From the IMG/VR virus record IMGVR_UViG_3300039249_000046, positions 1 through 25,879 of that record: a DNA stretch of 25,879 nucleotides, one strand, 5' to 3'. The number at the start of each line of letters is the position of its first letter. The first letter of the stretch is position 1. The position numbers and the translations under genes are program-made. This stretch comes from a virus. Positions 12,497-19,990 of this stretch are shown here, one piece after another. Under the pieces are notes generated by a model. It was not told the DNA's origin. It saw only the letters and a list, made by a program, of their open reading frames with translations, and did no database searches.

Positions 12497-12756
12497 CCAC
12501 GCTCTCCGTCGGGGTGGCAGCGGTAGCAGCGGGCGGTGCCGGGCACGGCGGACAGCCGGAACGGCAGAGCCCGCTCAGCCGCCTCGCGGAGGACCTTCCC
12601 CGTGACGGCTAGCGACACCCCGGCCTGCTCATCGAGGTCGAAGGTGCCGTCGGTGTGGAACCGCACCAGGCAGCGGCCGCAGTCGGAGCACATCTCCTCC
12701 TCGATCACGGGAGCATCGGGCGCAGGGGGCGCGGGACGCGACCAGGGGAACCTCAT
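12493..12756 (-). CDS. Zinc-ribbon protein, 87 aa
   Basis: Clear CxxC pairs: C23/C26 with C29 close by, and C77/C80 at the end, enclosing a small domain with D-G-T-F-D-L-D. ATG 12756 is chosen because it overlaps the upstream stop (ATGA); the much longer open frame upstream is a shadow of two other genes. Probably nucleic-acid or protein binding. Confidence 0.7.
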   Translation of the reverse strand: MRFPWSRPAPPAPDAPVIEEEMCSDCGRCLVRFHTDGTFDLDEQAGVSLAVTGKVLREAAERALPFRLSAVPGTARCYRCHPDGERG

Positions 12757-13052
12757 CGAAGGTGGCTCCGGGGTGAGCCCGGGGCCGGGCCACGGCCCAG
12801 CCAGAGCAGTGCCATCTTGACCTTGGACTCGCCGGGGTGGTGGTGGTGGAAGTGCGCCGCCACCATCCCCATCGGCTCCCCGTCCTCCCACTCGTCGCCG
12901 CAGATGCGGCAGACCAGGGCGAAGTCCTGGAAGCCGTACCCGGTGGCTCGGCTGCCCTCGGTGCGCCTCGGCACCTGGACGCCGTCGTCGTTGCACGGCC
13001 AGGAGCCGGGCGGGTAGAGGACCCCGTACCGGGAGATCTCGGCGCTGGCCAT
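12753..13052 (-). CDS. C2H2-type zinc protein, 99 aa
   Basis: C-R-I-C-G-D-E-W (C48, C51) is followed 16 residues later by H-F-H-H-H-H (67-72), a plausible C2H2 site. The first half has W-P-C-N-D-D-G. The start shares one base with the upstream stop (TGATG). Function unknown. Confidence 0.7.
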   Translation of the reverse strand: MASAEISRYGVLYPPGSWPCNDDGVQVPRRTEGSRATGYGFQDFALVCRICGDEWEDGEPMGMVAAHFHHHHPGESKVKMALLWLGRGPAPGSPRSHLR

Positions 13053-13612
13053 CAGCCGTCCTCACCGATGGTGATGATTGACCCCGCCTCGGCATGCTGG
13101 ATGCGCTCGCCGAGATGGCGCAGCCCGTCGGGGAGCGGAGCCGTCCGCAGCGTCTCCAGTGCCTCGCTCCACCGCTCATCCATGTCCACCACGGGACCGG
13201 CCAGCGTCTCGGCGGAGGCGCGGATGACATCGGCGCGGAGCCCAAAGGCGGCGGCCTCGGCCTCGGTGGGGAGGCGGAAGTACACGGTCGCATAGGTCGA
13301 GTCGAAGTCGTCGTCCTCGTCGCTGAGGTACAGCGGGTTGCTGGGCAGCCGGTGGGTGATGATGCAGCCGGGGCACACGCAGTACGGCCCCTCGGAGGTC
13401 TCGGGGTAGCTGAGCGCCCAGTGGTCGCGGTTGCCGCCGCCGTTGCGGGTGTAGACGGCGACCCGGAGCTGGCCCGGCTCCGTGCGCTCCACCCAGGCGT
13501 CGCGGAAGCGTCCCACGTCGTCGGGTCGCAGCCCGACCAGGAGGAGCACGACATCGGAGCGGGGGGCGTCCCGTGCCCCTCCCGGAAAGACGAGGTCAAA
13601 CATCGTGGACAT
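13052..13612 (-). CDS. Soluble protein of unknown function, 186 aa, actinophage-like
   Basis: AGGAGG lies 6-7 nt before ATG 13612. The central part has V-A-V-Y-T-R-N-G-G-G-N-R-D-H-W and, later, F-D-S-T-Y-A-T-V-Y-F-R-L-P. I recall the Y-T-R-N-G-G-G-N-R segment from hypothetical proteins of actinobacteriophages. A Cys pair (C-V-C-P-G-C) may bind metal. The C-terminal third is helical. Confidence 0.7.
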   Translation of the reverse strand: MSTMFDLVFPGGARDAPRSDVVLLLVGLRPDDVGRFRDAWVERTEPGQLRVAVYTRNGGGNRDHWALSYPETSEGPYCVCPGCIITHRLPSNPLYLSDEDDDFDSTYATVYFRLPTEAEAAAFGLRADVIRASAETLAGPVVDMDERWSEALETLRTAPLPDGLRHLGERIQHAEAGSIITIGEDG

Positions 13613-13970
13613 CGGATCCCTCCTGGTCGGGCGGGAAGTTGTACCCCTCCGAGAGGCCAGCCTGGCTGAGGTAGGCGGCGTGACGGCGCGCCACCTCAAG
13701 GTCGTCGGCGTAGGTGACGCGCCAGCACACTGACCCCACCGCCGCGCTGGGCGGGACGGGGGCCATGTTGGGCAGCAGCTCCAGCAGGATCGGGAAGACG
13801 CCCTCGCGCTGGATCAGCTGGGTGCCGAGCTCATTCCACTGCTCCGGGCTGGGCAGCGCGAACGTGCCCTCGTCATCGGTGCGGGTGGCCACCCAGATGT
13901 GATCGACATGGACGCCGCCCACGCACCGGCCGCGCAGCCCGCACTGGTGTGGCGGGAGCATCTCACCCAT
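13596..13970 (-). CDS. Soluble protein of unknown function, 124 aa
   Basis: ATG 13970 overlaps the end of the ASCH gene by 8 nt; an alternative ATG at 14000 would add 10 residues. No clear Shine-Dalgarno supports either. The N-terminus has C-G-L-R-G-R-C and H-V-D-H-I-W-V-A-T, and the C-terminal half contains W-R-V-T-Y-A-D-D-L-E-V-A. It overlaps the next gene by 17 nt. Confidence 0.55.
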   Translation of the reverse strand: MGEMLPPHQCGLRGRCVGGVHVDHIWVATRTDDEGTFALPSPEQWNELGTQLIQREGVFPILLELLPNMAPVPPSAAVGSVCWRVTYADDLEVARRHAAYLSQAGLSEGYNFPPDQEGSDVHDV

Positions 13971-14412
13971 CGCGTGGAGTCCAGGAGACGAGTAGGCCAT
14001 CGGGTGGCGTCCACCCCCAGAGCCGCTGATGGCCCACGGCCGGGATCGGTCTCTCCAGGCGATGAATGTCGGCGAGGAGCCACGCCCAGCGCTGCGGCCC
14101 GTAGTCGCCCAGTGGCTCCTCCAACGGGCGGGCACGGAGGAGTGAGCGGACGGAGGAGTTATCGACAGAGAGGCAGCGGCGCAGTACACAGACGGCGACC
14201 ACCGTGCCAGTCGGGAGGGCATCGACATCGACGCCCATGTACAACTGGGCGAGGTGGCGCTGGGTGTCGAAATAGGCCGAGGTGGGCCGTCCCCTGGCAG
14301 CGTGGATGGCCAGCGGGCCACGGTAGCGCGTCGACCAGGAGCGCGTTTCGACGCTCTTGTCCCCCGCTGCGACCAGCGATGCCCACGGCTGGGTAAGCGT
14401 CAGCGCCTTCAC
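13963..14412 (-). CDS. ASCH-domain protein, 149 aa
   Basis: GTG 14412 overlaps the upstream stop (GTGA) and GGAGGGG lies upstream. The N-terminus K-A-L-T-L-T-Q-P-W-A-S-L-V-A-A-G-D-K, then E-T-R-S-W, R-G-P-L-A-I-H-A-A-R, and a late R-L-E-R-P-I-P-A-V-G-H-Q-R-L-W-G-W are all hallmarks of ASCH/PUA-like beta-barrels. Known members bind RNA, and some act as RNA or nucleoside amidohydrolases; phages often carry them. The exact substrate is open. The long upstream extension of the frame is not used. Confidence 0.85.
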   Translation of the reverse strand: MKALTLTQPWASLVAAGDKSVETRSWSTRYRGPLAIHAARGRPTSAYFDTQRHLAQLYMGVDVDALPTGTVVAVCVLRRCLSVDNSSVRSLLRARPLEEPLGDYGPQRWAWLLADIHRLERPIPAVGHQRLWGWTPPDGLLVSWTPRDG

Positions 14413-14888
14413 GGGAGCCCCTCCACAAACCGATCCAGGGACGCGACCTCCTCGGTCCAGTGGCGGAGCGTGTCCCGTGCCTCGGCGAGGCGCTGGTGCG
14501 TCTCTCTGATCGCGCTCAGCGCTGGCCACCAGAGACGCGGAACCGCTGCGGTGCCGACGAGGAAGACGCTCTCGAGGGAGCAGCCCTGGGGGATGCCGAC
14601 GAGTCGCCCGAAGAGGGCGGCCTCCCGGAGGGGGGCGGCCACCGGGAAGAGCCGGTAGTGGAAGCCGACGGCCCGTTCAGCGATCCAGGAGGCGAGGCCG
14701 ATCACATCGTAGGCGCGGGCGAAGCCGTCCTCGGAGAAGAGAATGCAGACATCGCCGAGGTCCATGTAGGGGCGCCGGGGCAAGGCGCCTGGTGCAGTGA
14801 CGGCGGGGAACTCCTGGACGATGGTGACGGCGCCCCCCCTACCCTCTGAGACGACCGGCCAACCCCATGGGCGGGTCACGTCCAGCAC
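14409..14888 (-). CDS. Unknown protein with helical C-terminus, 159 aa
   Basis: Soluble, with a beta-rich first half (D-L-G-D-V-C-I-L-F-S-E-D-G-F-A) and a coiled helix near the end (I-R-E-T-H-Q-R-L-A-E-A-R-D-T-L). Starts inside the end of the upstream gene (13-nt overlap). No family recognised. Confidence 0.65.
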   Translation of the reverse strand: MLDVTRPWGWPVVSEGRGGAVTIVQEFPAVTAPGALPRRPYMDLGDVCILFSEDGFARAYDVIGLASWIAERAVGFHYRLFPVAAPLREAALFGRLVGIPQGCSLESVFLVGTAAVPRLWWPALSAIRETHQRLAEARDTLRHWTEEVASLDRFVEGLP

Positions 14889-15085
14889 TCCCCGAGGGGG
14901 GTGGAGGCGGCCGACCCGCAGGGCGGCGGGGACGGGGTCGGGGTGCCCCAGCCCACCGCGTGGACGGGGGTCAGGGCCTCCCAGGCGAGCAGCGTCGCGA
15001 GGAAGGCGAGCGCGACCAGGAGCACGATGACCGGGAACGCCCCGGCGGCGCGCCGCGCGAGCCCGCTCATGGTCAGCGCCCTCAT
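14876..15085 (-). CDS. Small membrane-anchored protein, 69 aa
   Basis: ATG 15085 overlaps the upstream stop (ATGA). One TM segment (about 16-37) follows a basic start (S-G-L-A-R-R-A), then a Pro/Ser/Cys tail. Orientation and composition resemble the 12143 and 15896 products. Function unknown. Confidence 0.6.
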   Translation of the reverse strand: MRALTMSGLARRAAGAFPVIVLLVALAFLATLLAWEALTPVHAVGWGTPTPSPPPCGSAASTPLGECWT

Positions 15086-15243
15086 GGCAGACCCTGACCC
15101 CAGAGGGGGTTTCCCGTGCTCACCCAGCGGATGATCGCCCAGATCAGGACGGCCCAGAAGGCGATGCCGAAGAGGATCGCCCCGGCCCAGCCGATGATGG
15201 CATCGCGTCGGCGTCGGCGTCGCCATCTGCTGAGGTCATTCAT
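15082..15243 (-). CDS. Small membrane protein, 53 aa
   Basis: ATG 15243 shares one base with the upstream stop (TGATG). A strongly basic run (R-W-R-R-R-R-R-R) precedes a single TM segment (about 15-41) rich in Trp and Ile. Function unknown. Confidence 0.6.
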   Translation of the reverse strand: MNDLSRWRRRRRRDAIIGWAGAILFGIAFWAVLIWAIIRWVSTGNPLWGQGLP

Positions 15244-15665
15244 CACCCCGTCCTCCGCTCGCACCACTCGACCAGGGCCAGGAGGTCATCGTCGGACATG
15301 GTGAAGTAGGCGTAGTAGCGGAAGGGAGAATCGGGGGTTGAGATCCCGGTGGCGGCGGCGAGGCGGTAGGCGAGGTCGCGACGGGCGTCGGCCTCTGCCT
15401 GCTCCCTATCGTGCTTGGCCTGCCTCTCGCTGTCGCGCAGCCGATGCTGCTCATGGACGCCGCAGAGCGTCCCCGACTTGCGGCGGTTGAGGCAGGGGTG
15501 GCCGTACAGCATCGACGTGCAGCGCTCCTCGGGCGGCCGGAACGGCTTGGCCACGGGCTGATCGTAGAAGTGGGGATGAGCGCGCCGCCACCCATTGAGC
15601 GCGAGCACGGCGCTGGTTGCCTCCACCGCCACGACCTTGTCGCCGTCGACGTACATGAACTTCAT
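15243..15665 (-). CDS. Zinc-binding and coiled-coil protein, 140 aa
   Basis: C49, C58, C68 and H71 form C-X8-C-X9-C-X2-H in the setting P-C-L-N-R-R-K-S-G-T-L-C-G-V-H, a small zinc motif common in phage and actinobacterial proteins. A charged coiled coil (74-100) and a folded end (Y-Y-A-Y-F-T-M-S-D-D-D-L-L-A-L-V) follow. Likely nucleic-acid associated. Confidence 0.7.
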   Translation of the reverse strand: MKFMYVDGDKVVAVEATSAVLALNGWRRAHPHFYDQPVAKPFRPPEERCTSMLYGHPCLNRRKSGTLCGVHEQHRLRDSERQAKHDREQAEADARRDLAYRLAAATGISTPDSPFRYYAYFTMSDDDLLALVEWCERRTG

Positions 15666-15704
15666 CGGATCAGCCTCCAGTGGGGGGTGGGTGGGTGCGG
15701 GGCT

Positions 15705-15899
15705 TCACAGCGGTGCGGTCTCCCAGCGGTGGACGGTGGGTGCGACCGTCTCCAGGCCGCCGAGGCAGCCGTCGCAGATGGGCCGCCACGGGTGCTCCTG
15801 GCCGGGCGGCGCCACCCAGCGGAAGCGGAGGGAGGCTTGCCGCCCGCACCAGGCGCAGGGCTGAGCCCTGTCCCTCCGCTCCATCGTCCCCACACTCAT
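15705..15899 (-). CDS. Zinc-ribbon protein, 64 aa
   Basis: C-A-W-C (15-18) and C-D-G-C (42-45) with strands between them: a classic two-knuckle ribbon. The start overlaps the upstream stop of nothing, but its own end is 39 nt before the next gene; it starts 4 nt inside the end of the 15896 gene (ATGA). Function unknown. Confidence 0.7.
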   Translation of the reverse strand: MSVGTMERRDRAQPCAWCGRQASLRFRWVAPPGQEHPWRPICDGCLGGLETVAPTVHRWETAPL

Positions 15900-16552
15900 G
15901 ACTGCGCGCAGGCAGCGCCGTCGGCGCAGGAGGCGTCAAGGGCGGTGCCCAGCATCCCGATGAGACGGTCGTAATTCTGCTCCCACTGCGTGTCCCAGGC
16001 GGCGTCCTGGGGGTACAGGCTGGCGTCGTTCTCGTGGCTGGCCAGGGCTTGGGTGACCCACCCGGCCGCCTCGGCGATGTCAGTCCGGGTCGGGTACTGC
16101 CCGCTCTGGCAGGCGCTCCTGATCCAGCCCGCCAGGGTGGTCCAGTCGGACGCCTCCTGGCGGTAGTAGGGGATGTCGGAGAGTGGGTAGCGGGTGTCGG
16201 TGCCCGCCTGCAGCGCGGCCGCCTCGGCGCTGTCCAGGCTGGCGTCCTGGCCGAGGGTCGCGGCCGCCCAGGAGCAGTCCGCCGCCGTCCAGGCGACGCT
16301 CATCACGGGCGCGGCGGAGGGGCTGAGCGGGATCAGCGACGGCGCTGCCTTTGCCGTGGAGGACGCCCCCCCCGTCGGGGCGATCAGTTGCGGCGCGGCG
16401 GGCGCCTGGGCGGGCGTCGGGGTCGCGCTGGGACTGCTCAGGACGGGCAGCGGCCCGGTGTAGAAGGGCTGGAAGGGCGGGTGGCCGCCCACGAGGTTGA
16501 AGCCCGCCAGGGCGAGCCCGGCGAGGACGAGTCCGGTGAGGATCTTGAACAT
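15896..16552 (-). CDS. Secreted or membrane-anchored protein, 218 aa
   Basis: ATG 16552 begins an N-terminal signal/TM segment (about 4-22), followed by a Pro/Ala/Ser-rich stalk (36-85) and a helical domain (88-218) with four Cys (C93, C148, C209, C215), suited to disulphides outside the cell. The open frame upstream of this ATG is not coding. No family recognised. It could be an exported host-modifying or exclusion-type protein. Confidence 0.65.
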   Translation of the reverse strand: MFKILTGLVLAGLALAGFNLVGGHPPFQPFYTGPLPVLSSPSATPTPAQAPAAPQLIAPTGGASSTAKAAPSLIPLSPSAAPVMSVAWTAADCSWAAATLGQDASLDSAEAAALQAGTDTRYPLSDIPYYRQEASDWTTLAGWIRSACQSGQYPTRTDIAEAAGWVTQALASHENDASLYPQDAAWDTQWEQNYDRLIGMLGTALDASCADGAACAQS

Positions 16553-16563
16553 CTCGGTGCCTT

Positions 16564-16677
16564 TCAGTGGTGGTGGGCCAAGCGCCGATCCAGCACGGCG
16601 AGGGCCGTGATGAGGGCGGCGGCGAGCCCGACGGTGGTGACGATGAGGACGGCGGCGGCACTGACCAGGGCGGTCAT
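16564..16677 (-). CDS. Small membrane peptide, 37 aa
   Basis: ATG 16677 overlaps the upstream stop (ATGA). The peptide is nearly all one TM helix (about 3-29, rich in Ala, Val, Leu), ending R-R-L-A-H-H-H. Such short single-TM peptides are frequent in phage operons and include holin-like and regulatory peptides; no function is assigned. Confidence 0.5.
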   Translation of the reverse strand: MTALVSAAAVLIVTTVGLAAALITALAVLDRRLAHHH

Positions 16678-17033
16678 GGCAGCCTCTCCGCCGGGAGCTT
16701 CGCGATGACGGCCTCGGCGAGGTCGGAGGCGGTCTGGGGGTGGTCGGGGAGCAGATCCAGGGCCACGCCTCGGCAGGCGGTGGGGATGATGAGGGGGCGC
16801 TCCAGGAGCACCCCCCGGCGGCGCCCTGGCGTCGACGCGCTGGGACGGAGCACCCCGTACACGATGGCCCCGTCACCGTCCACCCGCTGGCGCACGGTGA
16901 GGGTGGCCGTCTGGTCGCCGACATCGACGGCGGAACCGGCCAGGATCGGCCAGATCGCCCTCACGATGCGGATCGGCGGCCGCGAGGTCAGGGTGATGGT
17001 GAAGTCGGGCTCATCCACGGCGACATCGCTCAT
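16674..17033 (-). CDS. Soluble beta-rich protein, 119 aa
   Basis: ATG 17033 is chosen because it overlaps the upstream stop at 17030. Strands such as F-T-I-T-L-T-S and A-T-L-T-V-R-Q-R-V and a helical end (A-S-D-L-A-E-A-V-I-A-K-L) indicate a folded domain. No family recognised. Confidence 0.65.
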   Translation of the reverse strand: MSDVAVDEPDFTITLTSRPPIRIVRAIWPILAGSAVDVGDQTATLTVRQRVDGDGAIVYGVLRPSASTPGRRRGVLLERPLIIPTACRGVALDLLPDHPQTASDLAEAVIAKLPAERLP

Positions 17034-17197
17034 GAGCGAGCCCTCCGCTGCGGGTCGGGGCGGCCACAGGCGGGGCAGCGGCCCCGTAGGACCACCACCC
17101 CGCACGGGCAGACACGTCGGGTGCGCTCGCGCTCCGCGCGCTCGCAGAGCGCGATGATCCGGTCACGGTTGGCCATAGCCTCGGCGCGGGTGCTCAT
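17030..17197 (-). CDS. Zinc-ribbon peptide, 55 aa
   Basis: ATG 17197 overlaps the upstream stop (ATGA) and the TGA overlaps the next start. A charged helix (about 5-27) is followed by C30-x-C32 and C41-x-x-C44, a compact ribbon with a basic tail. Probably binds nucleic acid or another protein. Confidence 0.65.
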   Translation of the reverse strand: MSTRAEAMANRDRIIALCERAERERTRRVCPCGVVVLRGRCPACGRPDPQRRARS

Positions 17198-17769
17198 AGG
17201 GACTCCCAGCCGACGCCCATGGTCCAGACCAGGCAGGGCGCAGGATACTTGCGGTCGAGCGTCTCAAGGGCGGTATCGCGCGAAGCCTTCACGACTCGGA
17301 AGGCACCGCCTGGGTAGACACTCTCGCCGGGGGCGAGGAAGGGTGTGGAACCTCGCTTCACGAGACGGTCGAGGCGTTGGCGCAACTGCTGCTCCTCCAC
17401 CAACATGAGGGCGACCGTCTCCTCCCGGCTCGCCTGGAGCGTCTCATCGGAGATGCTCTCGCCGATCAGCCGTGCCAGGGAAGCGAGGGGTACAGCAGCG
17501 ACGAAGGCCCCCCACGCCTTGGGGACGATCCTGAACGGATCCCCGAGATAGTCGATGTGAACCCGGATCATGCCCCCGTCGCCAACATCCTCGATGCTGC
17601 CGACCACCGTGCCCTTCCAGGCCAGGGTGGCGCGGTACGCGATCCCTTCATGAGTCCGGTGCCCACTGTAGGAGGTGACGATCCAGTCCCGGTTGGGTGC
17701 CTCGAGCAGGCTGGCGGGGAGCGTGATGCTGGCGGCCACGGCCACCGGGATCTTGGATGTGCGGGCCAT
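17194..17769 (-). CDS. First gene of the long minus operon, 191 aa, unknown function
   Basis: GAGGAG stands 6-7 nt before ATG 17769. Soluble; the middle has W-K-G-T-V-V-G-S-I-E-D-V-G-D-G-G and I-R-V-H-I-D-Y beta elements, then a coiled helix (E-E-Q-Q-L-R-Q-R-L-D-R-L-V-K-R). It is promoter-proximal in a likely early operon. No family recognised. Confidence 0.75.
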   Translation of the reverse strand: MARTSKIPVAVAASITLPASLLEAPNRDWIVTSYSGHRTHEGIAYRATLAWKGTVVGSIEDVGDGGMIRVHIDYLGDPFRIVPKAWGAFVAAVPLASLARLIGESISDETLQASREETVALMLVEEQQLRQRLDRLVKRGSTPFLAPGESVYPGGAFRVVKASRDTALETLDRKYPAPCLVWTMGVGWESL

Positions 17770-17818
17770 CTGGATCTCCTCTGCGCCGTATTGGGGGCTG
17801 GCGCGTACCCCATCTGTC

Positions 17819-17858
17819 TGTCATCTGACATTCTCCTCCCTGGGCTGGGTGACTGTCA
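17819..17858. promoter_or_regulatory. Divergent control region: minus-strand promoter with two operator-like palindromes
   Basis: On the minus strand TTGACA (17859-17854) and GAGAAT (17835-17830), spaced 18 nt, form a good promoter about 55 nt before the operon start. TGTCA-TC-TGACA (17819-17830) overlaps its -10/start and TGAC-T-GTCA (17850-17858) overlaps its -35. The centres are about 30 bp apart, close to three helical turns. This suits repression by the neighbouring XRE protein. Confidence 0.6.
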
Positions 17859-17877
17859 AGTGGCAGCGGGGTCGCGA

Positions 17878-17883
17878 TATGAT
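17878..17883 (+). promoter_or_regulatory. -10 box TATGAT, leaderless start of the XRE gene
   Basis: TATGAT lies 6 nt before ATG 17890, with no Shine-Dalgarno; repressor genes of phages are often leaderless. The upstream palindromes could allow autoregulation. Confidence 0.55.
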
Positions 17884-17889
17884 GGCGGC

Positions 17890-18114
17890 ATGGAGGCCAC
17901 CGCCAACCGGCTGCGGGCGCTCCGGGTGGCCCGGGGTTGGACGATCATGGAGCTGGCCCGGCGCTCCGGCGTGGACGACTCCATCATCGGCCGCTGGGAG
18001 CGGGGCAAGCGCCAGCCCCTGGTGGCCTCGGCGCTCGCCGTGGCCCGCGCCCTGGGGGTGCCCCTCGAGGAGATCCTGCCCGCCAGCGTGGCCGTAGGCG
18101 CGGATGGAGGATGA
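17890..18114 (+). CDS. XRE-family (HTH_3) repressor-like regulator, 74 aa
   Basis: A single helix-turn-helix domain fills most of the protein: L-R-A-L-R-V-A-R-G-W-T-I-M-E-L-A-R-R-S-G-V (about 8-28), then D-S-I-I-G-R-W-E-R-G-K-R-Q-P (about 30-43) and A-L-A-V-A-R-A-L-G-V-P-L-E-E-I-L. There is no C-terminal dimer or cleavage domain. It probably binds the TGTCA/TGACA sites between it and the minus operon. Its end overlaps the start of the C5 methyltransferase by 11 nt, so repressor and methyltransferase may be co-expressed, as in restriction-modification controller systems. Confidence 0.9.
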   Translation: MEATANRLRALRVARGWTIMELARRSGVDDSIIGRWERGKRQPLVASALAVARALGVPLEEILPASVAVGADGG

Positions 18115-19990
18115 CACCTTCGTCTCGGTGTTCTCCGGGATCGGGGGCTTCGACCTCCCCCTCCAGCGCCTGGGCTGGCGCTGCGTCGCCCAGGTGGAGA
18201 TCGACCCCCAGGCCCGAGCGGTGCTCGAGCGCCACTTCCCCGATGTCCCCCGCCACGGGGATGTGAGGGGTGTCCACGCAGCCAGACGGTGCGGCGGACG
18301 CTGCGACGGCTGCCTCCCTCCCGCTCGCCTGGTCTGCGGGGGATTCCCGTGCCAAGATGTGTCGACCGCTGGACGCCGTGCTGGCCTGGGCGGAGCGCGG
18401 AGCGGGCTCTTCTATGAGCTCGCTCGCCTCTGTGCTGAGCTCGCTCCCGCCTGGATCCTCGCCGAGAACGTCCCCGGGCTTCTCACGTCCTGCGGCTGCC
18501 CTGAGTGCTCCGGAGCCCTCTCTGCCGCCGCCCGCGCAGCTAGAGCTGATCCCCTCGAGGACGAGGAGGAGACCGCCACAGCGATCCGCCCCGACCATCG
18601 CGGACGGGACATGGCGGCCGTCCTCGGGACGCTGGGAGAACTCGGGTATGGGTACGCCTACCGGGTGCTGGACGCTCAGCACTTCGGAGTCCCCCAGCGC
18701 CGCCGTCGCCTCTACTTTGTCGGACATCTTGGAGCCCCCTGGTCCGCACCTGGCGCGGTACTGCTTGAGCCCGAGGGCGGCGCTGGGCATCCTGCGCCGG
18801 GCGGAGCGCCGGGGCCGGGTGCTGCCGGCGGCGCTCCGGGAGGCGCTGGAGAACCTGGCGGGCGCTGGGGCGTCCCCGCCGTCGCCGGGACCCTCGGAGC
18901 CCTGACCGGCGGCCAGCGCCAGGACCTGGACGGCATGTCCTACATCCCCGTGCTCGAGGCGGCTGCCACCCTGACCAGCGGGGGCCACCCGAGCAGCCAT
19001 GAGCCGGGGCGCCATTGCGAGGACGATGTGAACCTCCTGGTGACGGGGCCGCTGCGCTCCCACCCGCGTCCGGGCTCGGCGACGCCGGGCAACCTCGCCC
19101 TGAGCCCGACGCTCACCGCCAGCATGGGCCAGGATGCCGGGCACCCCGGCCAGGGCGGCAAGGACGAGATCATCCTGGCGGTGGCCCACGCCCTGACCGC
19201 CGAGGGGGCCGATGCCAGCGAGGACGGCACGGGGCGGGGCACGCCGCTCGTGCTCGCCTTCACCCTCCATCCCAACGACGAGCCGGGCGGGGTGAGCGCG
19301 CGCGAGGCCGAGGTGGCGGCGACCCTGACCGGCAACCCGAGCCAGATGGAGGGAGGCGACCGGGGCACCCGCACCGTCTACCGCAAGGCCCAGAAGGCGC
19401 ACTCGAGCGACGACGCAGAGCGCTGGGAGGAGACCGCCGCCACGCCGACGCTGGATGCGACGGGCATGGGAGGTTTGAGTTCAACGCTGGTGGCGGAGAC
19501 GGTGGGACCGCTGGTGGCCGGCCGGGGCCCGGGCGGGCATGGCGGGTCGGGGCTGACCGGCTCTGGGCCGGTGGAGGAGGGGTATGTCGTGGCCCAGCCC
19601 CTCCGGGGCCGCCCCTACTCGGACAGCGGCGGGTCAGAGGGCGGTCTGCTCGCCTTCGGGATCAGCTCCGATGCGGTGGATCGCAGCGGTGAGGGCGATG
19701 GCACCCCCGGGGGGAGGTCGGGCCTGGGCATCGTGCCGGGGGCATCACCATCGCTCCGGTCTCGGCCGACGAACTCGGTGGCGGCGGGGATGGCGGTGCG
19801 CCGGCTCACCCCGCTCGAGTGCGAGCGGCTCCAGGGGTTCCCCGATGGGTGGACGGAGGGACAGGCGGACTCGGCCAGGTACCGCGAACTCGGCAACGCC
19901 GTGGCCGTGCCGGTGGTGGAGTGGGTCGGGACGAGGCTGACCGCAGTGGACAGGAGCATCCAGGAGCATCCAGGGGCGGTCGCGCCATGA
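18104..19990 (+). CDS. C5-cytosine DNA methyltransferase with a ~340-residue insert
   Basis: 628 residues, against about 350-450 for typical members. Motif I F-S-G-I-G-G-F-D (10-17), catalytic P-C-Q (C83) in G-G-F-P-C-Q-D, E-N-V (121-123), Q-R-R-R-R-L-Y-F-V-G (198-207), then motif IX-like R-R-L-T-P-L-E-C-E-R-L-Q-G-F-P (566-580) and motif X G-N-A-V-A-V-P-V (597-604). Between them residues ~220-562 are Gly/Thr-rich with repeated T-L-T elements and D-G-T-G-R-G-T-P-L-V, a segment I recall from phage cytosine methyltransferases. It methylates C5 of cytosine in a target that the insert/TRD should define. No partner endonuclease is next to it. Confidence 0.93.
   Translation: MEDDTFVSVFSGIGGFDLPLQRLGWRCVAQVEIDPQARAVLERHFPDVPRHGDVRGVHAARRCGGRCDGCLPPARLVCGGFPCQDVSTAGRRAGLGGARSGLFYELARLCAELAPAWILAENVPGLLTSCGCPECSGALSAAARAARADPLEDEEETATAIRPDHRGRDMAAVLGTLGELGYGYAYRVLDAQHFGVPQRRRRLYFVGHLGAPWSAPGAVLLEPEGGAGHPAPGGAPGPGAAGGAPGGAGEPGGRWGVPAVAGTLGALTGGQRQDLDGMSYIPVLEAAATLTSGGHPSSHEPGRHCEDDVNLLVTGPLRSHPRPGSATPGNLALSPTLTASMGQDAGHPGQGGKDEIILAVAHALTAEGADASEDGTGRGTPLVLAFTLHPNDEPGGVSAREAEVAATLTGNPSQMEGGDRGTRTVYRKAQKAHSSDDAERWEETAATPTLDATGMGGLSSTLVAETVGPLVAGRGPGGHGGSGLTGSGPVEEGYVVAQPLRGRPYSDSGGSEGGLLAFGISSDAVDRSGEGDGTPGGRSGLGIVPGASPSLRSRPTNSVAAGMAVRRLTPLECERLQGFPDGWTEGQADSARYRELGNAVAVPVVEWVGTRLTAVDRSIQEHPGAVAP
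19951..19970 (+). repeat. Two tandem 10-bp copies of caggagcatc
   Basis: A perfect doubling near the 3' end of the C5 methyltransferase gene, followed by a partial third copy (caggggc). It looks like slippage and affects only the last dozen residues. Confidence 0.75.

Noticed and set aside
12757-13599. N-terminal extension of the zinc-ribbon gene that ends at 12493
   Set aside because: It overlaps two well-supported genes in other frames; the ATG at 12756 overlaps the upstream stop as elsewhere in the operon.
17984-19402. 472-codon minus-strand open frame
   Set aside because: It lies antisense to the XRE and C5 methyltransferase genes, whose motifs are unmistakable; its composition is that of a GC-rich shadow frame.
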